64,000 nt of DNA from the NCBI GenBank assembly GCA_022813625.1, contig JAKLMB010000012.1, forward strand, positions 496,001 to 560,000, given 5' to 3'. Made by a program: the position numbers and the translations under genes. Shown here piece after piece: positions 30,596 through 41,990 of this stretch. Under the pieces are notes generated by a model. That model ran no database searches. It saw only the letters and a program-made list of their open reading frames with translations, and was not told the origin of the DNA. Source of the stretch: Aaosphaeria pasadenensis. Taxonomy: Eukaryota > Ascomycota > Dothideomycetes > Pleosporales. Within the stretch, counting starts at the first letter, position 1. Every line of letters begins with the position of its first letter.

Positions 30596-30991
30596 ATGTT
30601 CAATGATCACTGGGTCGGTGTTTAGTGCATAAAGGGTTCATTGTGGTCTGTGAGAGGCATTTCTTCATGACGGATGCATTCACGATGGCTAGGTCTATAG
30701 AATGAAGACTTCAAGCCAAAATACCAAAAATTTCTGCAAATCCACCATTATCTTTCCACTATGCGCACAGTGATCCATGTCATCTGGCGTCTCATAGCAG
30801 CTCCTTTTAACCCACCAGGTCAAACGTTCTGTAAGTTCGACTTTGGAACCGCATACTCAATCTGTATTCCGACAAGAGCCCGACAAGAGCCAACTTGGGC
30901 GCCGGAATATCTTCGTTGGTTAATCCGCGGTGCTGATTTTGGTAGTGTCCAAGTCATTTCGTGATTTATTAGCTTGGGGGTATCAGATGGC
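30596..30991. other. 396-bp convergent intergenic region
   Basis: Shared 3' region of the eL28 (+) and SF3b4 (-) genes. Nothing else seen. Confidence 0.6.
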
Positions 30992-32113
30992 TCATCGGCG
31001 AGGATAGCCAGGGGGTGGGTGAGAGAATCCTGGGGGTCCTGCGCCAGGTGGGCCATATCCAGGCGGTCCTTGTCCAGGCGGTCCTTGTCCGGGTGGTCCT
31101 TGTCCGGGCATGAAGCCAGGAGGGGGCGCATTGAAGCCGGGCGGTGGTGGGCCACCGTAAGGAGAAAAGCCTACCGGCGGTGCGCCGCTTGGAGGACGAG
31201 CAGGCAACCCAGATGGAGGTGGAGGCAGAACGGGAGGGCGCGCATGTGGTGGCCCTCCAAATCCAGGGGCAGTAGGAGTTGGAGGCATTCCTCTTCCATC
31301 TCCATTCATCATCGACTGTGGACCGGACGGCGCGTGGACTGGCGTTTGGAACAACTGTGCTGGTAGAGGTTGGGCAGCGGGCATGACACCACGAGCCTTT
31401 GCTTGTTTCGCGAGGCGTCTCTCAGCCTCGTCACCGTGGCGTTCGTTCTTGTTGTCCTTTTTGAATGCATATTCTACCGAGATAGCCTTGTTCATGATAT
31501 ATTGTTCGTTCATGTGTTCCTTAGCAGCATCCGATGAATCGAAGTCGTCGTATGAGATGAAGGCAAATCCCTTGGAAAGTCCAGCCTCGTCGCGTTGGAT
31601 CTACATATTTAAAGTTATTTCGCAGTCCATGCGGGATTAAATGGCGAGGCGGGCCTACCTTTGGGACGCTGGTCAGATTGCCAAAACGTCGGAAAGTGTT
31701 GTATAGCATGCTTTCGTCCACCATCGGGTCAAGATTTCCAATGAAAAGGTCGGCGCCGACCTCAATCGTCTTTTGCTTGTCGGCTGAGGCTTTGTTGACT
31801 CGGATCGGTTTTCCGTATAATCGTATCTGGTTCATGATTTTGGCCGCGTATTCGGCATCTTCCTCAGACATAAACTCCACGAAGCCGTAGCCTTGATGTG
31901 TCTGTGTAACGCGATCCTTTGGAAGATGGACATTTTGTATGCGACCGGCCTGGAGCATAAGCTCCCATATCAACTGATCCGTGACGCGCTCATCGATGTT
32001 GCCTACATAAACAGTGGCTTCCTTGTCCTGTTCCCTACGGTTTGTTAGCAGCAGGCTAGGGAAAAGAATGAAGCATGTATTTACCAATGACGCGCGCCGG
32101 TAGCGCCAGACAT
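30992..32113 (-). CDS. Splicing factor SF3b subunit 4 (SF3b49 / Hsh49)
   Basis: Three exons: 32113-32085, 32034-31659 and 31600-30992, giving 337 aa. Introns are 50 and 58 nt. Start at MSGATGARHWEQDKEATVYV. Two RRM domains: residues about 15-93 with RNP2 VYVGNI and RNP1 GYGFVEF, and about 102-182 with LFIGNL and GFAFISY. The second intron falls between the RNPs of RRM2 and splicing restores the domain. The C-terminal 130 residues are Pro/Gly-rich with GQGPP repeats, as in the family. SF3b4 is part of the U2 snRNP SF3b complex; it contacts SF3b145 and pre-mRNA upstream of the branch site, in the nucleus. Confidence 0.95.
31061..31105. repeat. 15-bp coding minisatellite in the SF3b4 gene
   Basis: Three near-perfect units (AGGCGGTCCTTGTCC and variant GGGTGGTCCTTGTCC) encode the minus-strand GQGPP repeats of the Pro/Gly-rich tail. 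One-base differences separate the copies. Confidence 0.85.
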
Positions 32114-33743
32114 TGTATCGAAGAAGAGCGAAAATCTGCCGTACGTTTGGAGCTGTTGGCAAGGTATCGAGTGAAGTTCAAGAATGACGATGGAAAATTG
32201 ATGCTCCGAGGCCTTGGCATTACTAGCGTCCGCTGCGAGCAGCATCCAGAAATTTAGAGTAATTGTAGATCTTCGCAACCTTGCTTGAACCACGTTCACT
32301 TCATCTCGAACCTTCCGTACTGTTCTCAAGTCATCCGTCAAGGCCTTACACACCATGTTCTCATTGTCCGAAGAGTCCAAGGTAAATCCGATTTTCAGCG
32401 TCGATATCTCACTGCTTGGGCTAACACTACGTCAGGAGCGCATCGCTCGCATTATCGATGTTTCTAGAGTCGCTATCCATTAGTATGAGCATGTCCAGAA
32501 ATGTCGAAATTGAGCATGTATTAATTACGTCTAGCGGATACCTTCCTTTGATCCTCTACCTTGGTGAGTTCAATACTATCCTAGAAACCCAGCATGATCA
32601 TGTACTTACAGTAACAGGTTACTCCCGCAGCGAGCCCAAGCCCTCTCTCATCCGGTGAGATAATAATGAACGGCAATGATGATGACCATTCGAAATGCTC
32701 ATACCACTTCCAGACTCTTCTCCCCCCTCGCATAATCGGATCGAGACCAAACAAAACCAAAAACCCCTCTCCATTCGACAGACATGCGTGTATCTTCCAC
32801 TGTACATTATAATAGCAAAACGAGGCGTACTTGACTTGGACGGATCGATGTGGCAAAATCAAAGGGCATATGATCAATGAACCAAATGGCTACTGGTTAA
32901 AAAGCTTCAATTGCATCTCCGCATTCACACTGCCTTCCCTTGACGAGGGTGAAACGACAGACGACTTGTACAATATAGCAGCCAGTACCAAAAGCACAAT
33001 GCATACGCAGCCTGCTTTAACGATACCCTAGAAATAGGTATTAATACCAATATTGCCGCTTCAGTTCGAACTCCGATTCTTTTTGCACATGTCAAAATGA
33101 TGATGCCGGGCCAGCTTGAGGATCAAATGACTGACATAAGCGATCCTCAATTTCATATATTCTTCTGAGCCCAGACCTTGCTGGTTTGTACTACAGAAGG
33201 CTGCAGTATTTGCAATACTGTTAGTCGTCCCTCGATTCGCCTTGCCTTGCCTCGCCTGTATGTCTCATATGATGATGGTGGGGTTTGCGCCAATGGCGTT
33301 GAGGCTCTTCCCCCACGTGTCTGGTCAAAGCCTCCAGGTGGCTCGCCCTAAACGGTTTGAAAGTGAACGCCTCCAATGCCCACTAACGGGATTCCATCCA
33401 TTCTCATACTCTAGCAACTCTACAACCAGTAAATAGCTGCAAACCCTAGTCATGGGAAAACCTCCATCTCTAACCGGGCCCACGGCATTGGGCTCAATGT
33501 CTCCATGGCTCACGTTTTACCCACACCCCCCACGTTTCCGGACTCTAGTGATAATGTCATTCTACACAAAACTGAACACTATTCCATCTGGGTAATTCAA
33601 TGAACTGGTGGCCTCTTATGCCAGTCGCTTGTCATGATACCGTCCCGTTTGCTCCAACGTCTACAAAACCTCTACCTTAGGCGCTTCTCCAGCTCCATCC
33701 AGGTTGTTAGCCCCACTTCTATGTGCGTTATCCAGCATTTAAG
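32114..33743. other. 1.6-kb divergent intergenic region
   Basis: Between SF3b4 (-) and the 700-aa gene (+). Stop-free stretches occur upstream of the SF3b4 ATG but have no protein-like character. No other gene seen. Confidence 0.55.
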
Positions 33744-35965
33744 ATGACGGATATCCCCAGTGTCGGGGATATCCTGATGCTATCGCAAGTAGCTTGGAAA
33801 ATCGGAAGAGCATTTACAGCAGGTCGCAAGGGTGCACCACTCGTATTTCTAGAGGCGGAAACGGATGTCAATACCCTCGCGAAGGCTTTGAAGGCACTAG
33901 CTGGAACCCTGTCCACTGAAGCGGAAGATACCTTACTGAAGAGGGCAAACCCACAGACTCAAAAAGGGCTCAGTGTAATCCTCATATCATGTCATCGAAC
34001 AGTGCACGACTTGGATACTCTCATCGATCGTTATCAGATCACCAAAAGAAATCGTAAGGACGGCGGATTTGCTATCGAAAGGACGTGGACGGACACGGTA
34101 TTAACTTCGTATAAGTCGATTTCATGGACCTCTGAGGGTGGAGACATTGAAGATCTTCGACATTTGTTACAACTCCACGCTAGCGTCGTCTTGCTCACAA
34201 GGCAAGCAATACAGAGGTAACAATCATGGCCCTTGTTTACCCTTCGCAGCTGACATTGCGTCAAAAGTAAAAGTCTATCACGCCTTGAGGAAGTGGTCCC
34301 GTCAATGGCTGATAGAATCCAAAGCGACCTTTCTACGACACAATCATTGAATGAACTGCTAGAAGACCTACACCTCACTGTCGCTGAATCAGATAGCTTA
34401 GGCTCAATGGACCTTGAAAGCAAAGAACCAAATCGCAGGAAATTGGACCCAATCAGCTTCTCCAAACTGAATAGGAACTCGGATGACTTGTTTCCTCAGC
34501 ATGTTCTCATTAATGATTACATCGATCTGGATCTAGGACCGCGAGGACCACCACCGACTATACCATTACCCAAAATACCCACAGTGACTATGACAGATGC
34601 GTCTCCCACTACACCAACCACGAGACCAACGTCTCCCAATCGGAAAAGAGTGTCAGAATTCAGTTTCAGCGGTTCCACCGTGAGATATTCTGGGAGCTCC
34701 ATCTCCTCAGATGGGGCGGCGAGTCCTGGCTGGCCCAGCCCTACCGGCACGCATAAAAGCACACGCGTTAGTCGGTCAGCGTCTATGAAGAAGAGGTCGA
34801 AGCTTCCATCGACACCTGAGATGGGTGAGCCACTTTCTAGGCCGGATTCAACCACATTATCAGCACTTCCCCCGCCTGCTATGGATATGGACGACCTCCG
34901 GATTGAGAGGGCGACATCGGTGTCTAGCCATGGTACACAATCCGAATTCAAGGGGAGGCATCGAAGCTCAACGACTGCAACGCAAGAAGCCCTGTTCGAG
35001 AAGGAGGCCTTTCGCAACTCAGCGATCCTTTGTGACATGTAAGTGATCTGTAAAAGGTCTTTGTTAAAGTCTGCCTTTTTCTGAACTGACCATTCCACAG
35101 TCGTTGCTCCCTTGTTGAATATGCACAACAGCTGTCCCAAGACGACCCATCAGACGTACAAATGGTAACAGTTGGAGAATCCTGTCGAGTTCTCGTCGTG
35201 CGTAAACGCGAGCCCATCTCCTCGTATTCCACAGAAGTCCAAACCACAACATCGATATGGACATTCACCGACGACAACACGATCCGAATGCAACTCCGCA
35301 TGTCAGACGACGACGTCTACGTCCCCTACTCATCCTACTTCAACCCAGGCAAAATCAGCATCACCGTACCCTGCGAACTTAAATACCACGACGTCAAATT
35401 CGGCGACCGCCTCCAACGAACCGCTTCTACCAGCTGGATCAACTACGTCTTCGACAACCCAAAAGGCGCAGCGTCATTCCAGAACGAACTTATGGGCCGC
35501 ACCCTACTCGCTAGCTGGCCGACCTCGAAAACCATGCGCATCCACGAAGGGTTCTCGGGTACCTTCTCGTACGCAGAGCAGATGTGCGGGATGGAGAATC
35601 TGCGGATATGGGAGGACGACGAGACGCGTGCGATCATTGCACTGATACACTTCTCAGCGCACTTTCGAAATGGATATCTCGCTTTCTACCTGAATGCGAG
35701 GGAGAACATGATCAAGGTGAAAGACGATGGCGGCACACAGGTCAAGATAAAGGGCCTCAGGGTACCGTTGGAAGGAAAGAATAAGAGTAGGAAGGACTCG
35801 GCTATCGCTTTCAGCGGGAAAGATGGAGTCAGCGATAAGAAGAAGTTTATCACAGGGTGTAAGGTGGAGTTTGAGAGCGAGGAGGAGAAGATGGAGTTCA
35901 TCGGCTTCGTGAAGAAGTGCCAGGAAAATCCTAGGGACTTACCGGATCTTCTAGGCGTTAATTGA
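33744..35965 (+). CDS. Fungal protein with NLR-type N-terminal helical domain, 700 aa
   Basis: Three exons: 33744-34216, 34274-35038 and 35101-35965. Introns are 57 and 62 nt, with GCTGACATT and AACTGACC branch sites. The start MTDIPSVGDILMLSQVAWKI and the first 155 residues are an all-helical domain of the kind found at the N-terminus of many fungal NLR-like and orphan proteins (Fungal_N type). Residues about 200-390 are Ser/Pro/Thr-rich and disordered. The C-terminal 290 residues (CSLVEYAQQLS, VGESCRVLVVRKREPISSYS, WINYVFDNPKGAASFQNELM, KKFITGCKVEFESEEEKMEF) look ordered, possibly a PH-like or beta-rich module, but I cannot name it. No NACHT or NB-ARC domain is present. Function unknown; a role in signalling or incompatibility is only a guess from the N-terminal family. 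Confidence 0.8.
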
Positions 35966-36447
35966 CTGGAAGGGATATTTGTACGTACAGATGGTTATGG
36001 GCGTTATTGGCACATGGGAATGTATGCTGCAGTTTGTATAGTTTCGTGCTGAGCGTTCGTCTGAAGGTATCCTATCATGTTCACTAACATATCCTTTGGT
36101 TCTTTATTGGTGTACGTTACCTCACGAATTATAACCCATATTCTCATCAAGAGTTTTTTCTTCAATCAATGTTCACATCTTTCGGCAAATTGATATCGAT
36201 AATAATTTGATTTCCAATCGTATAACTGTCAACAATTCCGTCCAATGCCTCTGGCCTGACCTAGCCGAAAAAGGAATATATCTAGGAGTCATAACCTCAA
36301 CACCATATCCCATACTCCGTACAAAATAAATCCACCCCACACAATTTCCAACCAATCCGCCACACGTATCACATCATCCGTGGCTTTTACTCCGATATCG
36401 TCATTCCGAACCGTGTACCACCACCCACAATCTTAGAAATTCCATCA
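35966..36447. other. 482-bp convergent intergenic region
   Basis: 3' sides of the 700-aa gene (+) and the 105-aa gene (-). AT-rich in the middle. TACTCCGTAC occurs near 36315. No gene seen. Confidence 0.55.
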
Positions 36448-36765
36448 CTAAGATTTGGATGCAGTGCTGGCCTTGTTTGACGTCGTCGCCTTCTGGGCTT
36501 CGGCTTCTTGGAATCTAACGGCCTTTGCGCGGCCTGGTCTCTCCCATAATGGCTTGTCTGTTTCGTTGAGATCTTTTCCCATGTAGGGATCTGATGGCGT
36601 CGTCTTATGGGCTTGGTTAGCCCTTTCGGCTTCGACTTTTTGACGCTCCACAAAGCGCTTGTATTCTAGTTCCTCCAATCCCGGATTGGTGGGTACGCTC
36701 AGATTGGCCCCCAGATTTCCCGTAGTTTTGGTTGTTTGGATGACGTTCGTTGATTGGGAAGACAT
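36448..36765 (-). CDS. Hypothetical small polar protein, 105 aa
   Basis: A single exon from ATG 36765, starting MSSQSTNVIQTTKTTGNLGA. It is hydrophilic throughout, with a central charged segment (LEELEYKRFVERQKVEAERA), a DPYMGKDLNETDKPLWERPG stretch and an Ala/Thr/Ser-rich basic tail. No signal peptide or membrane helix. Composition and the conserved-looking central block suggest a real, mostly disordered fungal protein. I do not recognise the family. Confidence 0.6.
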   Translation of the reverse strand: MSSQSTNVIQTTKTTGNLGANLSVPTNPGLEELEYKRFVERQKVEAERANQAHKTTPSDPYMGKDLNETDKPLWERPGRAKAVRFQEAEAQKATTSNKASTASKS

Positions 36766-37443
36766 CGTTATGGATGGATGATTTCTTCGGCTGATTGATT
36801 ATTCTGGAGTTCGAGTTCTGAATTTGGAGAATGTAATGATTGAAGATGGATAGATTGCTACTGAGGAAACAGAGGTAAACAGGTGGAATTTATAGCGATT
36901 GGATAAAGGCGTGAGTCTTTTATATTCAGTCATGATTGTTTGGGGAGTCAATGAGGATAATAGTCACCAAGAGCGTGTGTTACTGGCTGTGACGATTTGT
37001 CTGTGTGACCAGGAGCATCGTGCAATCTAACATGAATGAGTACATCGTGCCAATGACACATATTGTTGTTATGGTCAAAGCCGTGATTTGAATTGCGCAG
37101 GGGCCATACAAACATTTCTCGGTGTGAGGTTTGAAATGATAGAAACTGTTGCGAAAACGGGTGTATCTTGGGTTTGACAAACATCAAGGGTGAGGTTTCA
37201 GTCCATTGACGTCACGTAGCCATTTGTACCAGGCTTTGTACTTAGCAGCAGCGGAGTATCATAAGAATTTGAGCATAATTGGATTCGCTGAATTGCACCG
37301 ATAAATGTTATCCACGGCTGTTTTAATACAGCTTCTATAGACAAAGTTTTGAAAACGCCGCGCAAGCCATGCTACAGTAATTAGTACACTAACAGACAGC
37401 CTCGCAGAAAACTCGCAGGAAACAAAGAGAAGTACTTCAAATC
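36766..37443. other. 0.7-kb intergenic region
   Basis: Upstream of the 105-aa gene and downstream of SEC15, both on the minus strand. Nothing further recognised. Confidence 0.55.
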
Positions 37444-40062
37444 TTATCGGATACCGAACCTCGATCCAAGAGTACCGAAGCGGTCGGAGGCGCTTGGTTT
37501 GGTTGGGCTTTGAGCAGCGACAGCAGCACCTTCCGAAACTCTGTGGTTTAATTAGCATGTTACCTTCATACTGGGACCAAGTTATTGCACTCACTTTTCG
37601 ATCAGGATAGCGCCCTTCATGCTATCAACCTTTCCATACTTCCTGTTTCTTTGCGCAACATCAAAGAACTCGTCCGAATTCTCAGTACCCATGAGCGCGA
37701 TCGTCTGGGTCAGTTCATCCAAATTCTCCATCAAAATGGGGTTGTTTAGGCTCTCGACGAAAGAGGAAAGGAAAGCCGTGTCCTTGGCAAGACTTTGGAC
37801 TGCTGCGGGAGTGATGCGCTTTACACTGTCATCAAGAGTGAGGTCTAGGATAGCGGTGGATGCATGGCTAAGCGCATCGAAGTAGATAAACTCCTTGATG
37901 TCGGTAGGAAGAGCGAGAAGAACAGAGTTCATGATATTGGAGAGATAGCGCGTGAGCTCTTGCATGTAGTTGCTTGGCTCGCTATTTGCCTTGGATGCCA
38001 TCCAGTCATATTCTGCTGTTTCGATGAGATCATCAATCTTAGAGTTGACAAGCTCGAAAATGCGATCAGAGGCTGTCTTCTTTGCAGTCTTGAACTCTTC
38101 GGTGGCTTGAAGAATAATTGGTCCGGTGGCAGAAGGCGAGGATCTGGCTTGGAATAGTAAGTCCTGAAGCTCGGTACAGGCGGTTTCAAAATGCTCCAGA
38201 TTAGTGAGAATCTGAACGATCTGTCCGGGGTATTGCGAAGCCAAACGCTCCACAAGCGATTTGCAAACTTTGTCGCACAGCAATTCATCTAGTGACTGGA
38301 TAACAGTCAGTACAGCAAATCGAAGGAGTCTTTATCGGTATACTCACTTCACGGAGTGTCTCATCGATGACCGTTGAGCGTTGAAAATAGTCATCCGAGA
38401 ACAGATATATCTGGTTTAGAAAGTTCCGAATATCAATGCAGCAGAGTGGATACATTTGTGAGAACGGGAGAACGCAAGGGAAGCTGCAATTTCATTAGTC
38501 TGTGGGACTGGATTTAGTCGAGAATGACAACATACGTAAGTTGATCGCGCTCTTTGTCAGGGCTATACCAGCTGACAGTGACCACTTTGTCATACTCTTC
38601 AATGCTATTGATGGGCATGGGCATGTAGTCATCTGTGTTGACGATCTCCAGGAAATCTTCACTGAAGCGCGCTTTGAGTAGCTCAGAATACTTTTCGAAC
38701 AAGGTCAAGAGGAGGTCGTTCATTGCAGAAACAGAATAACCCCATTTCTTCTCCTGTCAGCTCATACAACCTGGGGGAAACAAGGGCTCTCTTACCTCCA
38801 TGGTGAGCATGAACAATGCAATCTGCCCCTTGATTCTCAATAATCTTTCGTCATTATTCACCAAGGATAAGTTTTTTGATATCAGGGCAACTGCGCTCTG
38901 ACACATGGAATCCCATAGTTCATCAACCTAGACGAATGTCAGCAAAGGGTTAGGCTAGAGATTATGAACACTTACATCTGACAACTGCCGGAAGTTGTCC
39001 GTCTTAGCCATAGTAGCCTTCTCGACGATCCCAAAGCCAGCAATACTCTCCAGCAGACTACTTAAGTCCGAGCCGTCTTCGTCGAGCAGGTTCAGTTGTT
39101 GCGGAATGAGCAGATCCTTTTGTGTCCGTCGGGTAGCAGCATACGTCGTTCTGAAGGAGTCACTTTTACCCAGAGTTTCATGAATGTGCATTGCTTCGAA
39201 TAGAGGGGTGAAGTCGACTTCGAGGTCCGCTTCCTCGTTGTTGAGGATGTCGAACTCGTCCATCTCATCTGCGACGAGTTCCATGGCAGAATTGAGCTTG
39301 AACTTGGCAAAACGCTCATCGGTCTCTCCCCTTTCTCTATTCCGTGTCCGGCGCACGTCCTCTGTATAGTAAAAAGCAAACTCTCCTAAGAATTGTGACG
39401 TTTCGCGAATGCGATAGAGCCAAGTATTCAAATCGGCCATGACCGCTTCCGCGATCATTTTCTGAGTAGCTGGCACCGATCTCTCAATCAATTCAGCGAT
39501 CTTGTACCGGCTAACCTCTTTCAGATGAATCGTTTGCAATTCATCCAACGCGCGCAAGGCTGCATAATGATTTTTCTCCTTGAGAAGATCTACCACTTGA
39601 TTCGCAAGCCTCAAAACGTTGAGACAGGCATTCAGAGCCTGATCCGCCTCATTTACATTCTGCCTCACGCTCCTGGAATCGACAAGCGCCTTCTTTTGCG
39701 CTGCTAGTTTCTGGATGCTTTCCTGGATTGACTCATTCAATTCCAGAATCTGGGTAGTCATCTGGACCGTGCCCTCCCGGACCTGCAGGAGCTGATTGAC
39801 GGAGCTGACGAATTCCTGGTGGTTTGCATTGCAGATTCTTTCGATTTCTCGGTCTCTATCACTGGCGAATTGGCTGAAAGCTTGCATTAGCTGATTTGAG
39901 TACCGGGGGTCCTTCATGACAGGGACCAAATGCTCGATATAATCGGAGTCAGAGGACGACTGGGAGATCTAGAAGACGTCAGGACAGTTTATTGAACTCC
40001 GATTCGCGCGATGTCACCTGTTTGATGGCCAGCCATAGTTCATCTTGATCGGCGGATGGCAT
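37444..40062 (-). CDS. SEC15: Exocyst complex subunit Sec15
   Basis: Seven exons: 40062-40018, 39968-38976, 38927-38796, 38753-38536, 38483-38348, 38295-37595 and 37540-37444, giving 773 aa, the usual size. Introns are 42-54 nt. The last intron removes a false stop directly after IEK and joins to a tail ending DRFGTLGSRFGIR. Key blocks: NHQEFVSSVNQLLQVREGTV, KKALVDSRSVRQNVNEADQA, KKNHYAALRALDELQTIHLK, SVSAMNDLLLTLFEKYSE, LPFSQMYPLCCIDIRNFLNQ. Sec15 is a coiled, helical-rod subunit of the exocyst; it binds the vesicle Rab (Sec4 type) and helps tether secretory vesicles at growing tips and septa. Divergent from LYS9 with only 374 bp between start codons. Confidence 0.95.
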
Positions 40063-40436
40063 CCTGCCAGTTCGACAATATTAAATGGCGCTTTGTTGTG
40101 ATGTCCACTCTATCCAAAGCCTCAAGCTCCTATCTCTTTTGAAAAAGAAGATTCCGTTTGGAAGTGATCGTGTTGTTGCCTATACCGCAACCCCTAGCGG
40201 AAAGCGACACCTCTGATGTTAGATGTCAGAGTAAGCTTTTGGTCTAACCCAAACGAGACCTAGATCACGTGGTCGGTTACGAGCGGGTGCTGCCCCGCGG
40301 TGGCAGAGCGATGACGGAGTACAGTCCAAGCTCGTTTCATTCCGATCCGGAGTCAAAGATTCGCAATTTATATTTCCTCCCACTATCTCCCGATTCTCCT
40401 CCCAACATCAAACAACACATTCAAATTTTACACATC
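40063..40436. promoter_or_regulatory. 374-bp bidirectional promoter, SEC15 / LYS9
   Basis: The whole space between two divergent start codons. It includes an imperfect inverted repeat around 40214-40230 (CTCTGATGTTAG / ATGTCAGAG) and GATCACGTGGTC at 40262-40273, a palindromic E-box (CACGTG). Regulation by a bHLH factor is possible but inferred. A CT-rich patch lies just before the LYS9 start. Confidence 0.6.
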
Positions 40437-41990
40437 ATGGAAGCCGTTACTCGTAAGATTTCAATTGGACCATACCTGAGTGCGCTCGTACTGACATTTC
40501 ATTAGAAAAGATTCAGGAAGTCCTTGGTGGCTCATCCACCACCGGCCAGTCAGTGGAGCCGTATAGTAATTGACCACCCAAACTCTAACATCTATCCAGA
40601 TCCGTCCTCCTCCTTGGTTCGGGCTTCGTGTATGTTCATATGCAGACCAATCTTCCTCCGACTAAATGACTGACGTTTTCGAAACAGCGCCCGCCCCACC
40701 GCAGAGGTCCTCGGAAACTCTGGCGTGAAGGTCACAATCGGATGCAGGACACTTGAGAACGCACAGGCATTGGGCAAGGGCATCAAGAACACCAGCGCCA
40801 TCAGCATCGACGTCAGCGATGAGAAGGCCCTCGACGCCGAGGTCGAGAAGGTTGACCTCGTCATCAGCTTGATCCCCTACACCTACCACGCAACCGTCAT
40901 CAAGTCCGCCATCCGCAAGAAGAAGCACGTCGTCACCACCTCCTACGTCTCCCCCGCCATGGAGGAGCTCGACGCCGCCGCCAAAGAGGCCGGCATCTCC
41001 GTCTTCAACGAGATCGGCGTTGACCCAGGTGTCGACCATCTCTCCGCCGTCCTCACCATCGACGAAGTTCACAAGGCTGGCGGCAAGGTCCTCTCCTTCC
41101 TCTCCTACTGCGGCGGTCTCCCCGCCCCCGAAGCCTCCGACAACCCTCTCGGCTACAAGTTCTCCTGGAGCTCGCGCGGTGTTCTCCTCGCCCTCCGCAA
41201 CGCCGCCAAGTTCTGGAAGGACGGCAAGATCGTCGAGGTTGAGGGCCCCGAGCTCATGGCCGAAGCCAAACCCTACTTCATCTACCCCGGCTTCGCCTTC
41301 GTCGCCTACCCCAACCGCGACTCCACCCCCTACAACGAGCGCTACAACATCCCCGAAGCCCAGACCATCGTCCGCGGCACTCTCCGCTACCAGGGCTTCC
41401 CCGAATACATCAAAGCCCTCGTGGACATCGGCTTCCTCTCCGACGCCGAGAACGCCGCCCTCAAAGAGAAGCGCACCTGGAAGTCCGCCACCGCAAAGAT
41501 CGTCGGCGCCGAATCCGACAAGGCCTCTGACATCGAATGGGCCATCTCCTCCCGCCACAAGTTCAAAGACAACGACGACAAGCAGCGCATCCTCGACGGC
41601 TTCCGCTGGCTCGGTCTCTTCTCCGACGAGGAGATCATCCCCCGCGGCAACCCTCTCGACACCCTCTGCGCCACCCTCGAGAAGAAAATGCAGTACGAGG
41701 CCCATGAGCGCGACATGGTCATGCTGCAGCACAAGTTCCTCATCGAGACCAAGGACGGCAAGAAGGAGACCCGCACCTCCACGCTCGTTGAGTACGGCGA
41801 CCCTAAGGGATACTCCGCCATGGCGAAGCTCGTGGGTGTGCCTTGCGCGCTCGCCGTCCAGGCTATCCTCGATGGAACGATCACCCAGAAGGGTGTGTTT
41901 GCGCCTATGACGCCTGAGATTTGCAAGCCGTTGCTGGATACCCTCGGCGAGAAGTACGGTGTTTACTTCGTTGATAAGACGATCTCGTAG
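40437..41990 (+). CDS. LYS9: Saccharopine dehydrogenase (NADP+, L-glutamate-forming)
   Basis: Four exons: 40437-40452, 40506-40548, 40600-40629 and 40688-41990, giving 463 aa. The first three exons are 16, 43 and 30 nt; introns are 53, 51 and 58 nt. Splicing builds the Rossmann start SVLLLGSGFVARPTAEVLG with its GxGxxx loop. Further blocks: VDLVISLIPYTYHATVIKSA, FNEIGVDPGVDHLSA, SYCGGLPAPEASDNPLGYKF, YNIPEAQTIVRGTLRYQGFP. The enzyme condenses aminoadipate semialdehyde with glutamate to saccharopine, the penultimate step of the fungal alpha-aminoadipate lysine pathway. Codon use is strongly C-biased, a sign of high expression. A decayed copy of this gene lies 7.8 kb downstream on the other strand. 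Confidence 0.97.
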
